From contig NZ_BMDR01000003.1 of assembly GCF_014635885.1 (NCBI RefSeq), positions 124,001 to 188,000 of the forward strand: a DNA stretch of 64,000 bases, read 5' to 3'. This document shows, piece by piece, positions 27,734 through 37,800 of the stretch (within the stretch, counting starts at the first letter, position 1; the number at the start of each line of letters is the position of its first letter). Source of the DNA: Acinetobacter vivianii. Lineage in GTDB: Bacteria > Pseudomonadota > Gammaproteobacteria > Pseudomonadales > Moraxellaceae. Position numbers and translations under genes: made by a program. The notes under the pieces were generated by a model. That model saw only the letters and a program-made list of their open reading frames with translations, was not told the origin of the DNA and ran no database searches.

Positions 27734-28837
27734 TTAAACCAATTTCCGGTTAAGCTGCTGTTGTAAGGCAGCGATCATATCTGCACGACTGATAATTCCC
27801 ACCAAACGCTGATTTTCCACTACAGGAATATAGTTAAAAGACTTCTCTACAAAGTACGGCACTAAATCCTGAATTGGCTGTAACGGATCAACTGTCACCA
27901 CTCTCCGACTCATAATCTGCCGCACAAAATGCTGCCATGAATTACGTGGATCAGTCGCGCCCTTAAACCATTCCACCACTTCGTATAAAGCCAGTGTTCC
28001 CACCAGATTTTCTTCTGCATTGACCACAGGTAAACTCATCAGATTAACCGCTTTGAATTTATCCAGTGCCTGATGAATATCATCATTTTCATGCAGTTTA
28101 ATGACATCCCGACTCATAATATCCTGACAGACAAATGAATTAACCAAACGCTCATTGGCATGCTCTTGTGCTTCTAAAATGATTTTTTCCAGATCATATT
28201 GGCTAATGTCCAATAGCTCGGTGTGATGCTCTAAAGCATATTCAATATCTTTCGGCTGGATCGAAACTTTCTGTGTCGGTGTTGGATCTTTAGATCGCTC
28301 ATTCACATGTGCAGTTAAAGGATAATGACGTCCAATCAAACGGTTAAATACCACCGCGAAAACTAATAATAAAATCGAGTTCAGAAGCACGGGGTATAAC
28401 ACGAAATGGAAGCCCAGCCGATGTACCGCTTCTCCGCCTAACACGGCCGTAATCGCCACTGCGCCACTTGGCGGATGGAGCGAGTCTGTGGTCATCATCA
28501 TAAAAATTGCGAATCCGACAGCTACACTAAAAGCGCTCGTTAGGTCAGGCAAAAATTGAGTGCAAGCAACGCCGATTAAACCCGCTAATGTATTACCAAC
28601 CACCACATTCCACGGTTGCGCTAAGGGGCTATTGGGCACGGCAAATAGCAGTACCGAAGAAGCGCCCATGGGTGCAATGTACCACGCATTCATACCACCC
28701 AAGACATACCAGCTAATGAGTGAAGAAATCGCCAAGCCACATAAAGCACCGACACCTGAAAGCATCCTCTCCCTCAAAGGCAGGACTTTATAGTTAGGTT
28801 TGAGAAAATTTAGCCAGTCTGATTGGGTAGAGCTCAC
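27734..28837 (-). CDS. HPP family membrane protein with tandem CBS domains
   Basis: 367 residues. The N-terminal half has about four transmembrane helices and the HPP signature (DSLHPPSGAVAITAVLG, about residues 117-133). The C-terminal half has two CBS domains (VCQDIMSRDVIKLHENDDIHQALDKF and FVRQIMSRRVVTVDPLQPIQDLV). CBS pairs usually sense adenosyl compounds. HPP proteins of cyanobacteria and plastids transport nitrite; transport in this bacterium is inferred only. A stand-alone gene. Confidence 0.9.
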   Translation of the reverse strand: MSSTQSDWLNFLKPNYKVLPLRERMLSGVGALCGLAISSLISWYVLGGMNAWYIAPMGASSVLLFAVPNSPLAQPWNVVVGNTLAGLIGVACTQFLPDLTSAFSVAVGFAIFMMMTTDSLHPPSGAVAITAVLGGEAVHRLGFHFVLYPVLLNSILLLVFAVVFNRLIGRHYPLTAHVNERSKDPTPTQKVSIQPKDIEYALEHHTELLDISQYDLEKIILEAQEHANERLVNSFVCQDIMSRDVIKLHENDDIHQALDKFKAVNLMSLPVVNAEENLVGTLALYEVVEWFKGATDPRNSWQHFVRQIMSRRVVTVDPLQPIQDLVPYFVEKSFNYIPVVENQRLVGIISRADMIAALQQQLNRKLV

Positions 28838-28957
28838 AATGCACCTTGCTGGAATAGTGTTGTTTTATTCGAGGCAGAAGTATACGCCTACTCGAGCTTA
28901 AGATGTATTTAAATTATAGTTTTAGATTATGAGTAAAGTTGTTGAAAATAAAATTTA

Positions 28958-29374
28958 TCAGTTCAGATACTCCTGAAGCTGCTCGAGTCGTTCGCCATAT
29001 TTTTGCATTGGACAATACTCATACATCGGTGAGCCGATATACGCACCAGCATTACGGCACTCTTGCTCAACAAAGCTTTTCCACAATTGTTGTGATTTCA
29101 TAATATCGCTATAGCGCTCAGGCTGTTGATATTCTTGACTCTGTTTTTTAATTTGATCGAGTACTTGGACAATCTGCTTTGCATACAGTGTTTTGATGTT
29201 ATGACTACAGATGTCCACCACTGCATTATTGATATTCCCTAGCCCGAGTTCCTGAATGGTTTCGTCAACACATACGCTATAAGCATCCGTTGATTTGCTT
29301 TCTGTCTCAGCAAAGGCGTACATGCTCAAAAAACTCATCGCAAGCAAGAATACTTTTAAATTTAATTTGGTCAT
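28958..29374 (-). CDS. Periplasmic LprI-like (DUF1311) protein
   Basis: About 138 residues from the ATG at 29374. Signal peptide MTKLNLKVFLLAMSFLSMYAFA is clear. The C-terminal part QLWKSFVEQECRNAGAY...YCPMQKYGERLEQLQEYL follows the LprI N-terminal domain pattern (aromatic, WxxxxxxEC, then a Cys and R/ERLxxL). LprI of Mycobacterium inhibits lysozyme; bacterial DUF1311 proteins are mostly unstudied. The upstream in-frame ATG (29416) would add a charged stretch before the signal peptide and is unlikely. Confidence 0.75.
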   Translation of the reverse strand: MTKLNLKVFLLAMSFLSMYAFAETESKSTDAYSVCVDETIQELGLGNINNAVVDICSHNIKTLYAKQIVQVLDQIKKQSQEYQQPERYSDIMKSQQLWKSFVEQECRNAGAYIGSPMYEYCPMQKYGERLEQLQEYLN

Positions 29375-29506
29375 TTTTCGGCTCTTTGTTTTAATCATTT
29401 TTAAAGTCATTATCAAAAAGTAAGGACAAGATTATTATCTACTCAGATTAGGTTATCAGTGCAAGTGTGCCTCGAACAAATCCATGTTCAAAATACAGTA
29501 ATGCAC

Positions 29507-30298
29507 TTAAACATATTTTTCATTGAGATAACGCCAATAACGTTTCGGCAAATATTGCACATGTAATTTGATATTTTGTCGTTCTTTAATATTGATACTA
29601 TTGAAATAATCCTTCCATAATTGATCGTATAACGCCTCCTGCTCATCCAGCCCCAACTGGAAGCTTTGACTAAAACCCGTTTCGATATTACGGTCCACCT
29701 CCTTCACATCCATTGAGACTTCATGAATTTCATGCAAGTCATAATACAGTCCATATTGACGTTTCTCATCGTAAATCAGCCAGCGCTGGTCCTGATAACG
29801 GCGTTTAAAATGCGGTTGGATCAAAGGCAACACATTAAAATCAGGCCGTACCAGACTGAGAAATAGCCCGTCTGTCGTTTTCTTAAAGCGAATAAACGCC
29901 TCCATCCGATGTTTTTCACGTCCGACTTTTTTAGTCCATTGCGAAATCGCTAACACACTTGGATGTAAATAGTCCTTTTCCACAGAAAGCTGCTGCTGGA
30001 ACACATAAATACAGTAATTAAATAAATGCTGATATGCCTCAAGCGATTCAGATAAAGACGTAAAATAAAATTGCCTTAATGCCGATTGCGACAGCTTTTG
30101 TTGCAGGCCTGACCAGACTCGTTGCGCATGCTGCTCATGCGTCGGCACCTCAATAAGACTGGCAAATAAGCCATGCTGTGTTTGATTTTCCAGACACAGT
30201 TGTACCTCAAATTCTTTGAACTGAAAGGCTCGAAAAACACAACTCAGCAACCCTGCCATTGAGCTATCAAAGCAATACGCCACTGGTGCATTCAACAC
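29507..30298 (-). CDS. DUF4130 putative DNA metabolism protein (TIGR03915-like)
   Basis: 263 residues, cytosolic. The C-terminal segment (ALYDQLWKDYFNSINIKERQNIKLHVQYLPKRYWRYL) matches the DUF4130/TIGR03915 pattern seen in 'putative DNA metabolism proteins', including some fused to uracil-DNA-glycosylase-like domains. The start is GTG, 2 nt after the stop of the radical-SAM gene, so the two are surely one transcript. No catalytic residues are known for the family. Function is unknown; it is a partner of the radical-SAM protein by conserved linkage. Confidence 0.82.
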   Translation of the reverse strand: MLNAPVAYCFDSSMAGLLSCVFRAFQFKEFEVQLCLENQTQHGLFASLIEVPTHEQHAQRVWSGLQQKLSQSALRQFYFTSLSESLEAYQHLFNYCIYVFQQQLSVEKDYLHPSVLAISQWTKKVGREKHRMEAFIRFKKTTDGLFLSLVRPDFNVLPLIQPHFKRRYQDQRWLIYDEKRQYGLYYDLHEIHEVSMDVKEVDRNIETGFSQSFQLGLDEQEALYDQLWKDYFNSINIKERQNIKLHVQYLPKRYWRYLNEKYV

Positions 30299-30300
30299 GG

Positions 30301-31563
30301 CTAAAATCCCAAACTAAGTTGCGGTGATAATTGTTGCACGTACTTTGATGAACCTTGCTTCAAGATTTGCTGGCGAATGTAATTTGGAGACAGTTCTTTC
30401 TGAAAACGCGGACTATCTTCACAACGAATAAAAAATTTCGCCCGCGAATAGGCCACACCAAGCTGTTTCAATAAATCAATATGGATCTTGCCAAAACGAC
30501 GGGCCTGTACAATTTTCTTGGCTGATTTCACCCCGATGCCAGGCACACGCAACACCATCTGATAATCGGCATGATTTAAATCTACGGGGAATTGCTCAGG
30601 ATGACGTAAAGCCCAGCTCAGCTTCGGATCAATATCCAAATCCAGATGCGGAAAGCGTTCATCCACAATTTCATTGACCTGAAAGCCATAGAAACGCATC
30701 AACCAGTCACTTTGATAAAGCCGATTTTCACGTAATAACGGCGGTGCAGAACCCACTGCGGGCAAATAATGATTCTCGGTATTGATCGGAATATAGCCTG
30801 AGAAATACACCCGTTTGAGTTTAAATTCTTTATAGTGCCGATCCGCCATTAACAACACATCCTGATCGGTTTCCTGATGTGCACCCACCACCATTTGTGT
30901 GGTTTGCCCCGCTGGTACATATTTGGGGACGTGTTTGATCACCTGACGTTCATCTTTCAACTGAATCAGGCGATCTCGAACTAAACCCAAATCTTTTTGT
31001 ACTTCCTGATGCGACTTTTCAGGGGCAAAAGTTTTCAATCCGACTTCTGTCGGCATTTCCAGATTGATGCTCATTCGGTCAGCATACAATCCAGCTTCAT
31101 GAATCAGTTCTGGTGAAGCCCCTGGAATGGTTTTGAGGTGAATATAACCATTAAAGTTTTCTTCAAGACGCAGTTTTTTAACGACCTGTAGCATGCGCTC
31201 CATGGTGTAATCTGCGGACTTGAAAATACCTGAACTGAGAAATAGCCCTTCAATATAATTACGACGATAAAAATTAATGGTCAGGTCAACCACTTCCTGC
31301 ACCGTAAAGGCCGCACGTTTCACATCATTAGAACGGCGTGATACGCAATAAGCGCAATCAAAAATACAGACATTACTGAACAGGATTTTCAGCAAAGATA
31401 CACAGCGTCCGTCTTCGGTATAGCTATGACAAATCCCCGAATGACTGGCATTCCCTAGCCCCTTATCTTTATTTTTACGGTCACTGCCGCTGGAGGAACA
31501 GGACACGTCATATTTGGCAGCGTCCGCAAGAATCTGGAGTTTTTCACGAATGCGATCAGACAT
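30301..31563 (-). CDS. Putative DNA modification/repair radical SAM protein (TIGR03916-like)
   Basis: 420 residues. The radical-SAM cysteines are C66, C70 and C73 (NVCIFDCAYC), with additional conserved early cysteines (C22, C45, C54) that could hold a second cluster. The C-terminal third has a helix-hairpin-helix DNA-binding motif (YQMVLRVPGIGVKSAKKIVQARR, about residues 336-358). The domain mix suggests a radical enzyme acting on DNA or a nucleic-acid adduct. It forms a two-gene unit with the DUF4130 gene downstream. The family is defined by comparative genomics and I know of no proven reaction. Confidence 0.88.
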   Translation of the reverse strand: MSDRIREKLQILADAAKYDVSCSSSGSDRKNKDKGLGNASHSGICHSYTEDGRCVSLLKILFSNVCIFDCAYCVSRRSNDVKRAAFTVQEVVDLTINFYRRNYIEGLFLSSGIFKSADYTMERMLQVVKKLRLEENFNGYIHLKTIPGASPELIHEAGLYADRMSINLEMPTEVGLKTFAPEKSHQEVQKDLGLVRDRLIQLKDERQVIKHVPKYVPAGQTTQMVVGAHQETDQDVLLMADRHYKEFKLKRVYFSGYIPINTENHYLPAVGSAPPLLRENRLYQSDWLMRFYGFQVNEIVDERFPHLDLDIDPKLSWALRHPEQFPVDLNHADYQMVLRVPGIGVKSAKKIVQARRFGKIHIDLLKQLGVAYSRAKFFIRCEDSPRFQKELSPNYIRQQILKQGSSKYVQQLSPQLSLGF

Positions 31564-31790
31564 TTCAAACGACCTGAAGAAACAGAAAATATCGTTTAAA
31601 AATTAGCATTTCAAAGTTGTGAAATTAAGTATCCAAAAGATGTAATACGTCATGAGGTGACGTGTGGATTTTCACTGTAAATCCAGCCGACTCATTTCAA
31701 CGTCATTTAATCGATCTATAAATATAATTAAGAAGAATCGATCTATTTTTTATTTCTGATCAGAACTTGCGGGCGAACTGTTAGAAGCCT

Positions 31791-31819
31791 TTGCCACTCA
31801 CCACCAAAATCCTTATACT
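31791..31819 (+). promoter_or_regulatory. glyQ: Promoter of glyQS
   Basis: TTGCCA (-35, 31791-31796) and TATACT (-10, 31814-31819) are separated by 17 nt, a near-consensus sigma-70 promoter. The predicted transcript starts about 30 nt before the glyQ ATG. Confidence 0.75.
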
Positions 31820-31855
31820 TAACCACAATTTTTGTTTGATTCCAGTGGATGCACC

Positions 31856-32845
31856 ATGAGTCGTGCTATATCGCATATTGACACATTTCAGGGCTTGATT
31901 CTTGCCCTACAAAACTATTGGGCGGAGCAAGGCTGCGTCGTATTACAACCATATGATATGGAAATGGGCGCAGGGACATTCCACACTGCAACCTTCTTAC
32001 GTGCTTTAGGGCCAGAAACCTGGAACGCGGCTTATGTTCAACCTTCACGTCGTCCCAAAGACGGTCGTTATGGTGAGAACCCAAACCGTTTACAACACTA
32101 CTATCAGTTCCAAGTGGTGCTTAAGCCAAACCCGGATAATATCCAGCAGCTTTATCTCGATTCATTAAAAGCAATCGGCATTGATACCCTAACTCACGAC
32201 ATTCGTTTCGTGGAAGATAACTGGGAATCTCCAACACTTGGCGCTTGGGGCTTAGGTTGGGAAGTCTGGTTAAATGGTATGGAAGTGACTCAGTTCACTT
32301 ACTTCCAGCAAGTGGGTGGTATTGAATGTTACCCAGTCACAGGTGAGATCACTTACGGCTTAGAACGTCTGGCAATGTACCTGCAAGGTGTAGACTCAGT
32401 TTATGATCTGGTTTGGACCAAAGGTCAATTCGGTACAGTTACCTATGGTGATGTATTCCATCAAAACGAAGTTGAGCAATCAACCTATAACTTCGAATAT
32501 GCACCAGTCGATAAAATGTTTGAATTATTCGACTTCTATGAAGCCGAAGCGTCTCGTTTAATCGAAGCGGAATTGCCACTTCCAGCATATGAACAGGTGA
32601 TCAAAGCATCACATTGCTTTAACTTGCTCGATGCACGTGGTGCAATTTCTGTGACTGAACGTCAACGTTATATTTTACGTGTTCGTACTTTGGCGCGTTC
32701 AATTGCACAAAGTTATGTGGCTGCCCGTGCCAAGCTTGGTTTCCCAATGGCAGAACCACATTTGCGTGATGAAGTATTGGCTCAGCTCAAAGCACAAGTT
32801 GAGGCAGAAGCAGCCCAAGCTGAAAAAGCGAAGGAGAATAAATAA
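31856..32845 (+). CDS. glyQ: Glycyl-tRNA synthetase alpha subunit
   Basis: 329 residues. GlyQ carries the class II catalytic core that activates glycine; the enzyme is an alpha2beta2 tetramer. Blocks seen: [89 protein letters not shown]. The ATG at 31856 fits the family; a TTG 24 nt upstream is unlikely. The C-terminus has an Ala/Glu/Lys-rich extension. The stop overlaps the glyS start by 1 nt. Confidence 0.97.
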   Translation: MSRAISHIDTFQGLILALQNYWAEQGCVVLQPYDMEMGAGTFHTATFLRALGPETWNAAYVQPSRRPKDGRYGENPNRLQHYYQFQVVLKPNPDNIQQLYLDSLKAIGIDTLTHDIRFVEDNWESPTLGAWGLGWEVWLNGMEVTQFTYFQQVGGIECYPVTGEITYGLERLAMYLQGVDSVYDLVWTKGQFGTVTYGDVFHQNEVEQSTYNFEYAPVDKMFELFDFYEAEASRLIEAELPLPAYEQVIKASHCFNLLDARGAISVTERQRYILRVRTLARSIAQSYVAARAKLGFPMAEPHLRDEVLAQLKAQVEAEAAQAEKAKENK

Positions 32846-34914
32846 TGACGAAGCATACAGTTTTATTCGAACTTGGCTGTGAAGAACTTCCACCGAAAAG
32901 CTTAAAAACCTTACGTGATGCACTCAAAGCAGAAACTGAAAAAGGCTTAAAAGATGCAGGCTTAAATTTCACCTCTATCGAAGCCTATGCTGCACCACGT
33001 CGTTTAGCATTGAAAATTGTTGATATCGATGCGGCTCAAGCAGATACACAAAAACGTTTTGACGGCCCTGCTGTACAAGCTGCTTATGATGCTGAAGGCA
33101 AACCGACAAAAGCACTTGAAGGCTTTATGCGCGGTCAAGGCATTACAGTTGATCAGCTTTCAACTTTCCAAGCAGGTAAAGTTGAAAAAGTATGCTTCCT
33201 GAAAGATGTCAAAGGTCAAAGCCTTGATGTTTTACTACCGCAAATTTTACAGACTGCATTGGATAACTTGCCAATCGCAAAACGTATGCGTTCAGCGGCA
33301 AGCCGTACTGAATTCGTGCGTCCAGTAAAATGGGTCGTGTTACTAAAAGATGCTCAAGTCATTGATGCAACCATTCAAGATCATAAAACAGGTAATGTGA
33401 CATATGGTCACCGTTTCCATGCACCTGAAGCTGTGACTTTGGCGCATGCAAATGACTACTTGGTAACGTTAGAAAAAGCGTATGTCGTTGCAGATTTTGA
33501 AAAGCGTCAAACCACGATTCAAGCCCAAGTGAAAACATTGGCAGATGAAGTCAATGCGACTGCAATTGTGCCAGCAGACTTGCTTGATGAAGTGACTAGC
33601 CTTGTAGAATGGCCTGTGGCTTTACGTGCAACTTTCGAAGAACGTTATTTGGCTGTTCCGCAAGAAGCCTTGATTACCACCATGCAGGATAACCAGAAGT
33701 ATTTCTGTTTAATCAATGCCGAAGGTAAATTACAGCCTTACTTCATTACCGTTTCAAATATTGAGTCTAAAGATCCGACTCAAATTATTGAAGGGAATGA
33801 GAAAGTTGTTCGCCCTCGTTTGTCTGATGCCGAATTCTTCTTCTTACAAGACCAAAAGCAACCGCTTGCGTCTCGTAAAGAAAAATTAGCCAACATGGTG
33901 TTCCAAGCGCAATTGGGTACGCTTTGGAATAAATCTGAACGTATTGCGAAACTGGCTGTGGCATTGTCGCCAATTACAGGTGCAAATGCTGCCGATGCAG
34001 AGAAAGCAGCATTATTGGCTAAATGCGACTTAACTTCTGAGCTTGTGGGTGAATTCCCAGAACTTCAAGGGATCGCAGGCACTTACTATGCTCGCCTTGA
34101 AGGTGAGAATCATGAAGTTGCTGAAGCTTTAGGTGAGCAGTATTTACCTAAGTTTGCAGGTGATGTATTGCCGCAAACCAAAACCGGTACAACCATTGCC
34201 CTTGCGGACCGTTTAGATACATTGGTTGGTATTTTCGGTATCGGTCAAGCACCAACAGGTTCGAAAGACCCATTTGCATTACGTCGTTCTGCCATTGGTA
34301 TCTTGCGTTTAATCATTGAAAATGAATTAGACATTACCATTGAAGAGTTAGTGAACTTTGCATTGCAAGGTTATGGCGACATCATCAAAGATCATGACAA
34401 GACACGTACCGATGCAGTTGCTTTCCTTGAAGGTCGTTACCGTGCCAAGTATGAAGATCAAGGCGTTGCAGTTGATGTGATTCAGGCGGTTCAAGCGCTT
34501 GCGCCAAAATCTCCACTTGATTTTGACAAGCGTGTGAATGCGGTCAATCATTTCCGTACCTTGCCAGAAGCGGCTGCATTAGCTGCGGCAAATAAACGTG
34601 TTGCCAATATTCTTGCTAAAGAAGCGACACCTGAAGGTGCTGTAGTTGAAGCGAATCTGGTAGAAGCTGCTGAAAAAGCACTTTATGCAGAACTTCAAGC
34701 ATTGACGCCTGTGGTTCAGCCATTGCTTGCTGCACGTAACTATACAGAAGCCTTGTCTAAGCTCGCTGCGCTTCGTGCACCAATCGATGCCTTCTTTGAA
34801 GGTGTAATGGTTATGGCAGATGATGCAGAGTTAAAAGCTAACCGCTTACGTTTATTGGCTCAGTTGCGTGATTTATTCACGGCAATTGCGGATGTAAGTG
34901 TGTTGCAGGGTTAA
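32845..34914 (+). CDS. glyS: Glycyl-tRNA synthetase beta subunit
   Basis: 689 residues, the usual length. The beginning [16 protein letters not shown] and blocks such as [41 protein letters not shown] and [19 protein letters not shown] are characteristic. GlyS holds the tRNA-binding and anticodon domains. It is translationally coupled to glyQ (TAATG) and followed by a terminator. Confidence 0.97.
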   Translation: MTKHTVLFELGCEELPPKSLKTLRDALKAETEKGLKDAGLNFTSIEAYAAPRRLALKIVDIDAAQADTQKRFDGPAVQAAYDAEGKPTKALEGFMRGQGITVDQLSTFQAGKVEKVCFLKDVKGQSLDVLLPQILQTALDNLPIAKRMRSAASRTEFVRPVKWVVLLKDAQVIDATIQDHKTGNVTYGHRFHAPEAVTLAHANDYLVTLEKAYVVADFEKRQTTIQAQVKTLADEVNATAIVPADLLDEVTSLVEWPVALRATFEERYLAVPQEALITTMQDNQKYFCLINAEGKLQPYFITVSNIESKDPTQIIEGNEKVVRPRLSDAEFFFLQDQKQPLASRKEKLANMVFQAQLGTLWNKSERIAKLAVALSPITGANAADAEKAALLAKCDLTSELVGEFPELQGIAGTYYARLEGENHEVAEALGEQYLPKFAGDVLPQTKTGTTIALADRLDTLVGIFGIGQAPTGSKDPFALRRSAIGILRLIIENELDITIEELVNFALQGYGDIIKDHDKTRTDAVAFLEGRYRAKYEDQGVAVDVIQAVQALAPKSPLDFDKRVNAVNHFRTLPEAAALAAANKRVANILAKEATPEGAVVEANLVEAAEKALYAELQALTPVVQPLLAARNYTEALSKLAALRAPIDAFFEGVMVMADDAELKANRLRLLAQLRDLFTAIADVSVLQG

Positions 34915-34930
34915 GCTCTCAGCTCATCTT

Positions 34931-34968
34931 CAATAAAGGGATCTTTTATAGATCCCTTTATTCTTTCT
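34931..34968 (+). terminator. Terminator of glyQS
   Basis: A perfect AATAAAGGGATC / GATCCCTTTATT stem with a 7-nt loop lies 17 nt after the glyS stop and is followed by CTTTCT. Confidence 0.8.
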
Positions 34969-35090
34969 CGCTAGAAATTCATCCTTTATACATAACTGTA
35001 TCAATTTCATATCATCCCCACTCTTTTCTTCTACCGAACGATAAGATATAAAATCTCGATTGCGAAGCTATCGCTGAAAGGACAGAAAAG

Positions 35091-35513
35091 ATGATGAATA
35101 AAGTACAACTATTATGTTTAACCACTGCTCTCGCGGCCTCGTCTTCTCTCTGGGCAGCAGATACAGCAAACACCACAACAACTGCTTCGAATGCAGAACC
35201 TGAAAAAGCGATGCCTTATGGCGACAACCCAAGTATCGGTCGTGTATTACTTTATAAAACAGGTAAAGGCATGCAGAACTTAGGCAACTCAATTCAGGGT
35301 GCATCTGAAAACACATCTCAAAAGATCAGTGAAAGATGGCAAGACACCAAGAAATATACAGAGGAACAATCTGAAGTTGTTCAAACACAAGCAGAGAAAG
35401 CCAAACAATTTACGGCTAAAAAATGGCAAGACACCAAAGATGCAGTCGTCGGAACCAATGAAGGAAATGTTCCAATTGAGCGTGCTGGACTCAGTCAACC
35501 TTCATCGAATTAA
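35091..35513 (+). CDS. Small exported helical protein, LEA/hydrophilin-like
   Basis: 140 residues. A signal peptide ends near residue 22 (SSSLWA / ADTANTT). After a Thr/Ala-rich linker, the rest is strongly charged and helical, with a repeated [RK]WQDTKxxxxE/V unit (near residues 81 and 111) and QAEKAKQFTAKK, a pattern seen in LEA group 3 and hydrophilin-like proteins. AAGGA lies 8 nt before the ATG. No enzyme motif. A role in desiccation or envelope stress is inferred only; a simple periplasmic coiled coil is the alternative. Confidence 0.7.
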   Translation: MMNKVQLLCLTTALAASSSLWAADTANTTTTASNAEPEKAMPYGDNPSIGRVLLYKTGKGMQNLGNSIQGASENTSQKISERWQDTKKYTEEQSEVVQTQAEKAKQFTAKKWQDTKDAVVGTNEGNVPIERAGLSQPSSN

Positions 35514-35514
35514 T

Positions 35515-35551
35515 CAAAAAAACCTCTAGCTAAATACTAGAGGTTTTTTCT
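35515..35551. terminator. Bidirectional terminator after the LEA-like gene
   Basis: An AAAAAACCTCTAG / CTAGAGGTTTTTT stem with a 7-nt loop lies between two converging genes. Confidence 0.92.
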
Positions 35552-35564
35552 ATCTCACTTTAGC

Positions 35565-37061
35565 TTAAACAGGCTCGGTCTGTGGTTCGACCTGACGATC
35601 AATCAGGTATTCATTTAAATTAAAATGACTGAGTTGTTGGCGCATCTTAAACGTTGTCCACGGCCATACCGTACTGTTGCGTCCATTACGATCAATGAAA
35701 TAACTCTGACAACCGCCTTTATTCCAGACCGTGGTTTTTAAAGCGTCTTGCACACGTTGATTGAACTGGGCCATCCGCACAGGATCAGGTTCAATGGTTT
35801 GAATATTTTGCTGAATCGCCTGTTTGAGCGCATCAATAATATAGGCGAGTTGCGCTTCGATAATAATAAATGCCGAAGAACTCACCGCAATATTTGGCCC
35901 AAACATCAAAAATCCATTTGGACAGTCAGCCACCATCGTTCCCATATAGCCTTCTGGACTGCCCTGCCAAACCTCTGACATGCTTTGACCATGACGGTTA
36001 AAGACTCTTTGGGCAATTGGTGGTTCAGCCACTTCAAAACCTGTCCCGAGAATAATGACATCTGCCTCTACGCTGCGACCATCACTGGCAAATAATCGAT
36101 TGCCTTTAACTTCACTTAGGCCAGCAGCCACCACCTCAACATTCTGTTGTGCCAAAGCAGGATACCATTCATTGGACTGGAGAATACGCTTACAGCCAAT
36201 CACATAATTCGGCGTGACTTTACGGCGTAATTCAGCATCTTTAATTCCCTGTTTAATGTGAAATTCAGCAATACGTTGTACTTGCTGCATCGCTGCATTA
36301 CTTTGTAAACCGCCATTCAGCGTCTCAAAAATGCCGTATACCGAACCGCGCATAAGCGATTGAGCCACAGGTAGATATTTAAAAACTATCTGGATCGGAC
36401 GAGGCAAAGGCATATCCGACTTCGGCAAAACCCAGTGTGGTGTTCGTTGAAAGACGGTCAGTTGCTTTACCAAAGGTTGAATCTGGGGAATAAACTGAAT
36501 GGCAGATGCGCCCGTGCCTATCACAGCCACGCGTTTTCCAGTTAAATCCAGATCATGCCGCCAACGCGAAGAATGGAAAATTTCCCCTTTAAAATCTTTT
36601 AATCCATTCACATCAGGAATGACAGGCTCATGCATCGGGCCACACGCCATAATCGCAAACTGCGCATGAAACTCGCCTTGATTGGTACGCACAATCCAGC
36701 ATTGTTGTTGATCTGACCAGCTTGCAGCCAATGCCTCATGCTGAAAATAGACATGCGGCAGTACCTGATATTTCTGTGCGGTATTTTGCAAATATTGTTT
36801 GATTTCAACCTGTCCAGCGAACACTCGACTCCACGAAGGATTCGGTTCAAAAGAATAGGAATACAACGCCGAAGGCACATCACAGGCACAACCGGGATAG
36901 GTATTTTCACGCCATACGCCACCCAGCTCATCCGCTTTCTCAAGCAAGATAAAATCATGAATGCCTGCTTCTTTCAGTTTGATCGCGGCTCCTAATCCCG
37001 CAAAACCACCACCAATGACGATGACCCGATGAAACGGTATAGCCTTCGATTTCATATTCAT
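35565..37061 (-). CDS. Flavin-containing monooxygenase, Baeyer-Villiger type
   Basis: 498 residues. FAD-binding GGGFAG (17-22), a Baeyer-Villiger-like fingerprint FKGEIFHSSRW (157-167) and an NADPH-binding GTGASA (182-187) are intact, followed by the usual GTGFE. Such enzymes insert oxygen next to a ketone carbonyl or oxidise heteroatoms. The residue after the fingerprint Trp is Arg rather than Pro/Asp at once, a small departure from the strict motif. Substrate unknown; there is no degradation cluster beside it. Single gene, divergent from the next lipoprotein gene by 238 nt. Confidence 0.9.
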   Translation of the reverse strand: MNMKSKAIPFHRVIVIGGGFAGLGAAIKLKEAGIHDFILLEKADELGGVWRENTYPGCACDVPSALYSYSFEPNPSWSRVFAGQVEIKQYLQNTAQKYQVLPHVYFQHEALAASWSDQQQCWIVRTNQGEFHAQFAIMACGPMHEPVIPDVNGLKDFKGEIFHSSRWRHDLDLTGKRVAVIGTGASAIQFIPQIQPLVKQLTVFQRTPHWVLPKSDMPLPRPIQIVFKYLPVAQSLMRGSVYGIFETLNGGLQSNAAMQQVQRIAEFHIKQGIKDAELRRKVTPNYVIGCKRILQSNEWYPALAQQNVEVVAAGLSEVKGNRLFASDGRSVEADVIILGTGFEVAEPPIAQRVFNRHGQSMSEVWQGSPEGYMGTMVADCPNGFLMFGPNIAVSSSAFIIIEAQLAYIIDALKQAIQQNIQTIEPDPVRMAQFNQRVQDALKTTVWNKGGCQSYFIDRNGRNSTVWPWTTFKMRQQLSHFNLNEYLIDRQVEPQTEPV

Positions 37062-37299
37062 GCGCTCTTTTCCCTCTTTTTATATCGACAACACTATGGC
37101 ATTAACCCTCCGCATGTTCATTATCAAGACAGGTCTTTTATCTGGTCATTTCTGACACAATTTGCTAAGTAGCATTTCTATTGGATTTATTTAAAAAAAT
37201 AAGCTTAAAATTTACAGTGTTATCTCAAAACGTGCCTTGAACTTCACCCACCTTAGCCACACACTAAAATGATAATTTCATAGGACTGGAATTTTTCCC

Positions 37300-37704
37300 A
37301 TGATGCGTCGCCCATTTAAAATTATTTTTATTTCGATATTTAGTGGAATGAGTTTCACAGCTTGCTCCACTTTTCAGACTCCGAATCCGAGTTCAGCGCA
37401 AAGTCTCGAACAGGTTAAAAATATTGGTGCTTCTCCAACAACAGAAGGCAATATTGCGAAACTGATGAAACAGGACAAAAATTGCGTTATTGAATTCACT
37501 GGATATTTCGATGGTGGGCAAGCGGTCGAGCACTGGACCTTTAACCATTCAGGATTAATTTCAGCGAGTTCATCGACCCAACATACCACGCTTGTTTCAG
37601 CCAATACCTCAACAGCTTTTGACATTGATGATCCTGCTGTACAAGCAAATTTCAAGAAACTGCAAAGTAATTTCAGTGCGAATAATCTGGCACAATGTCA
37701 TTAA
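37300..37704 (+). CDS. Small hypothetical lipoprotein
   Basis: 134 residues. The N-terminus MMRRPFKIIFISIFSGMSFTAC is a lipoprotein signal with Cys at residue 22. The mature part is Ser/Thr-rich, with a beta-like core (NCVIEFTGYFDGGQAVEHWTFNHSGLIS) and a final Cys. No family recognised. It stands alone and shares a hairpin with the converging subtilase gene. Confidence 0.7.
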   Translation: MMRRPFKIIFISIFSGMSFTACSTFQTPNPSSAQSLEQVKNIGASPTTEGNIAKLMKQDKNCVIEFTGYFDGGQAVEHWTFNHSGLISASSSTQHTTLVSANTSTAFDIDDPAVQANFKKLQSNFSANNLAQCH

Positions 37705-37710
37705 TTCCAT

Positions 37711-37750
37711 AAAAAACTCGTTACATCGATGACTACGAGCTGTAACGAGT
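37711..37750 (-). terminator. Terminator of the subtilase gene
   Basis: An ACTCGTTACA / TGTAACGAGT stem with a 15-nt loop is followed on the minus strand by TTTTTT, 50 nt beyond the subtilase stop. Confidence 0.78.
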
Positions 37751-37800
37751 GATGGCTTTTAAACGATGCTTTGGATCAATCTTTAACTTATAAAATAAGT

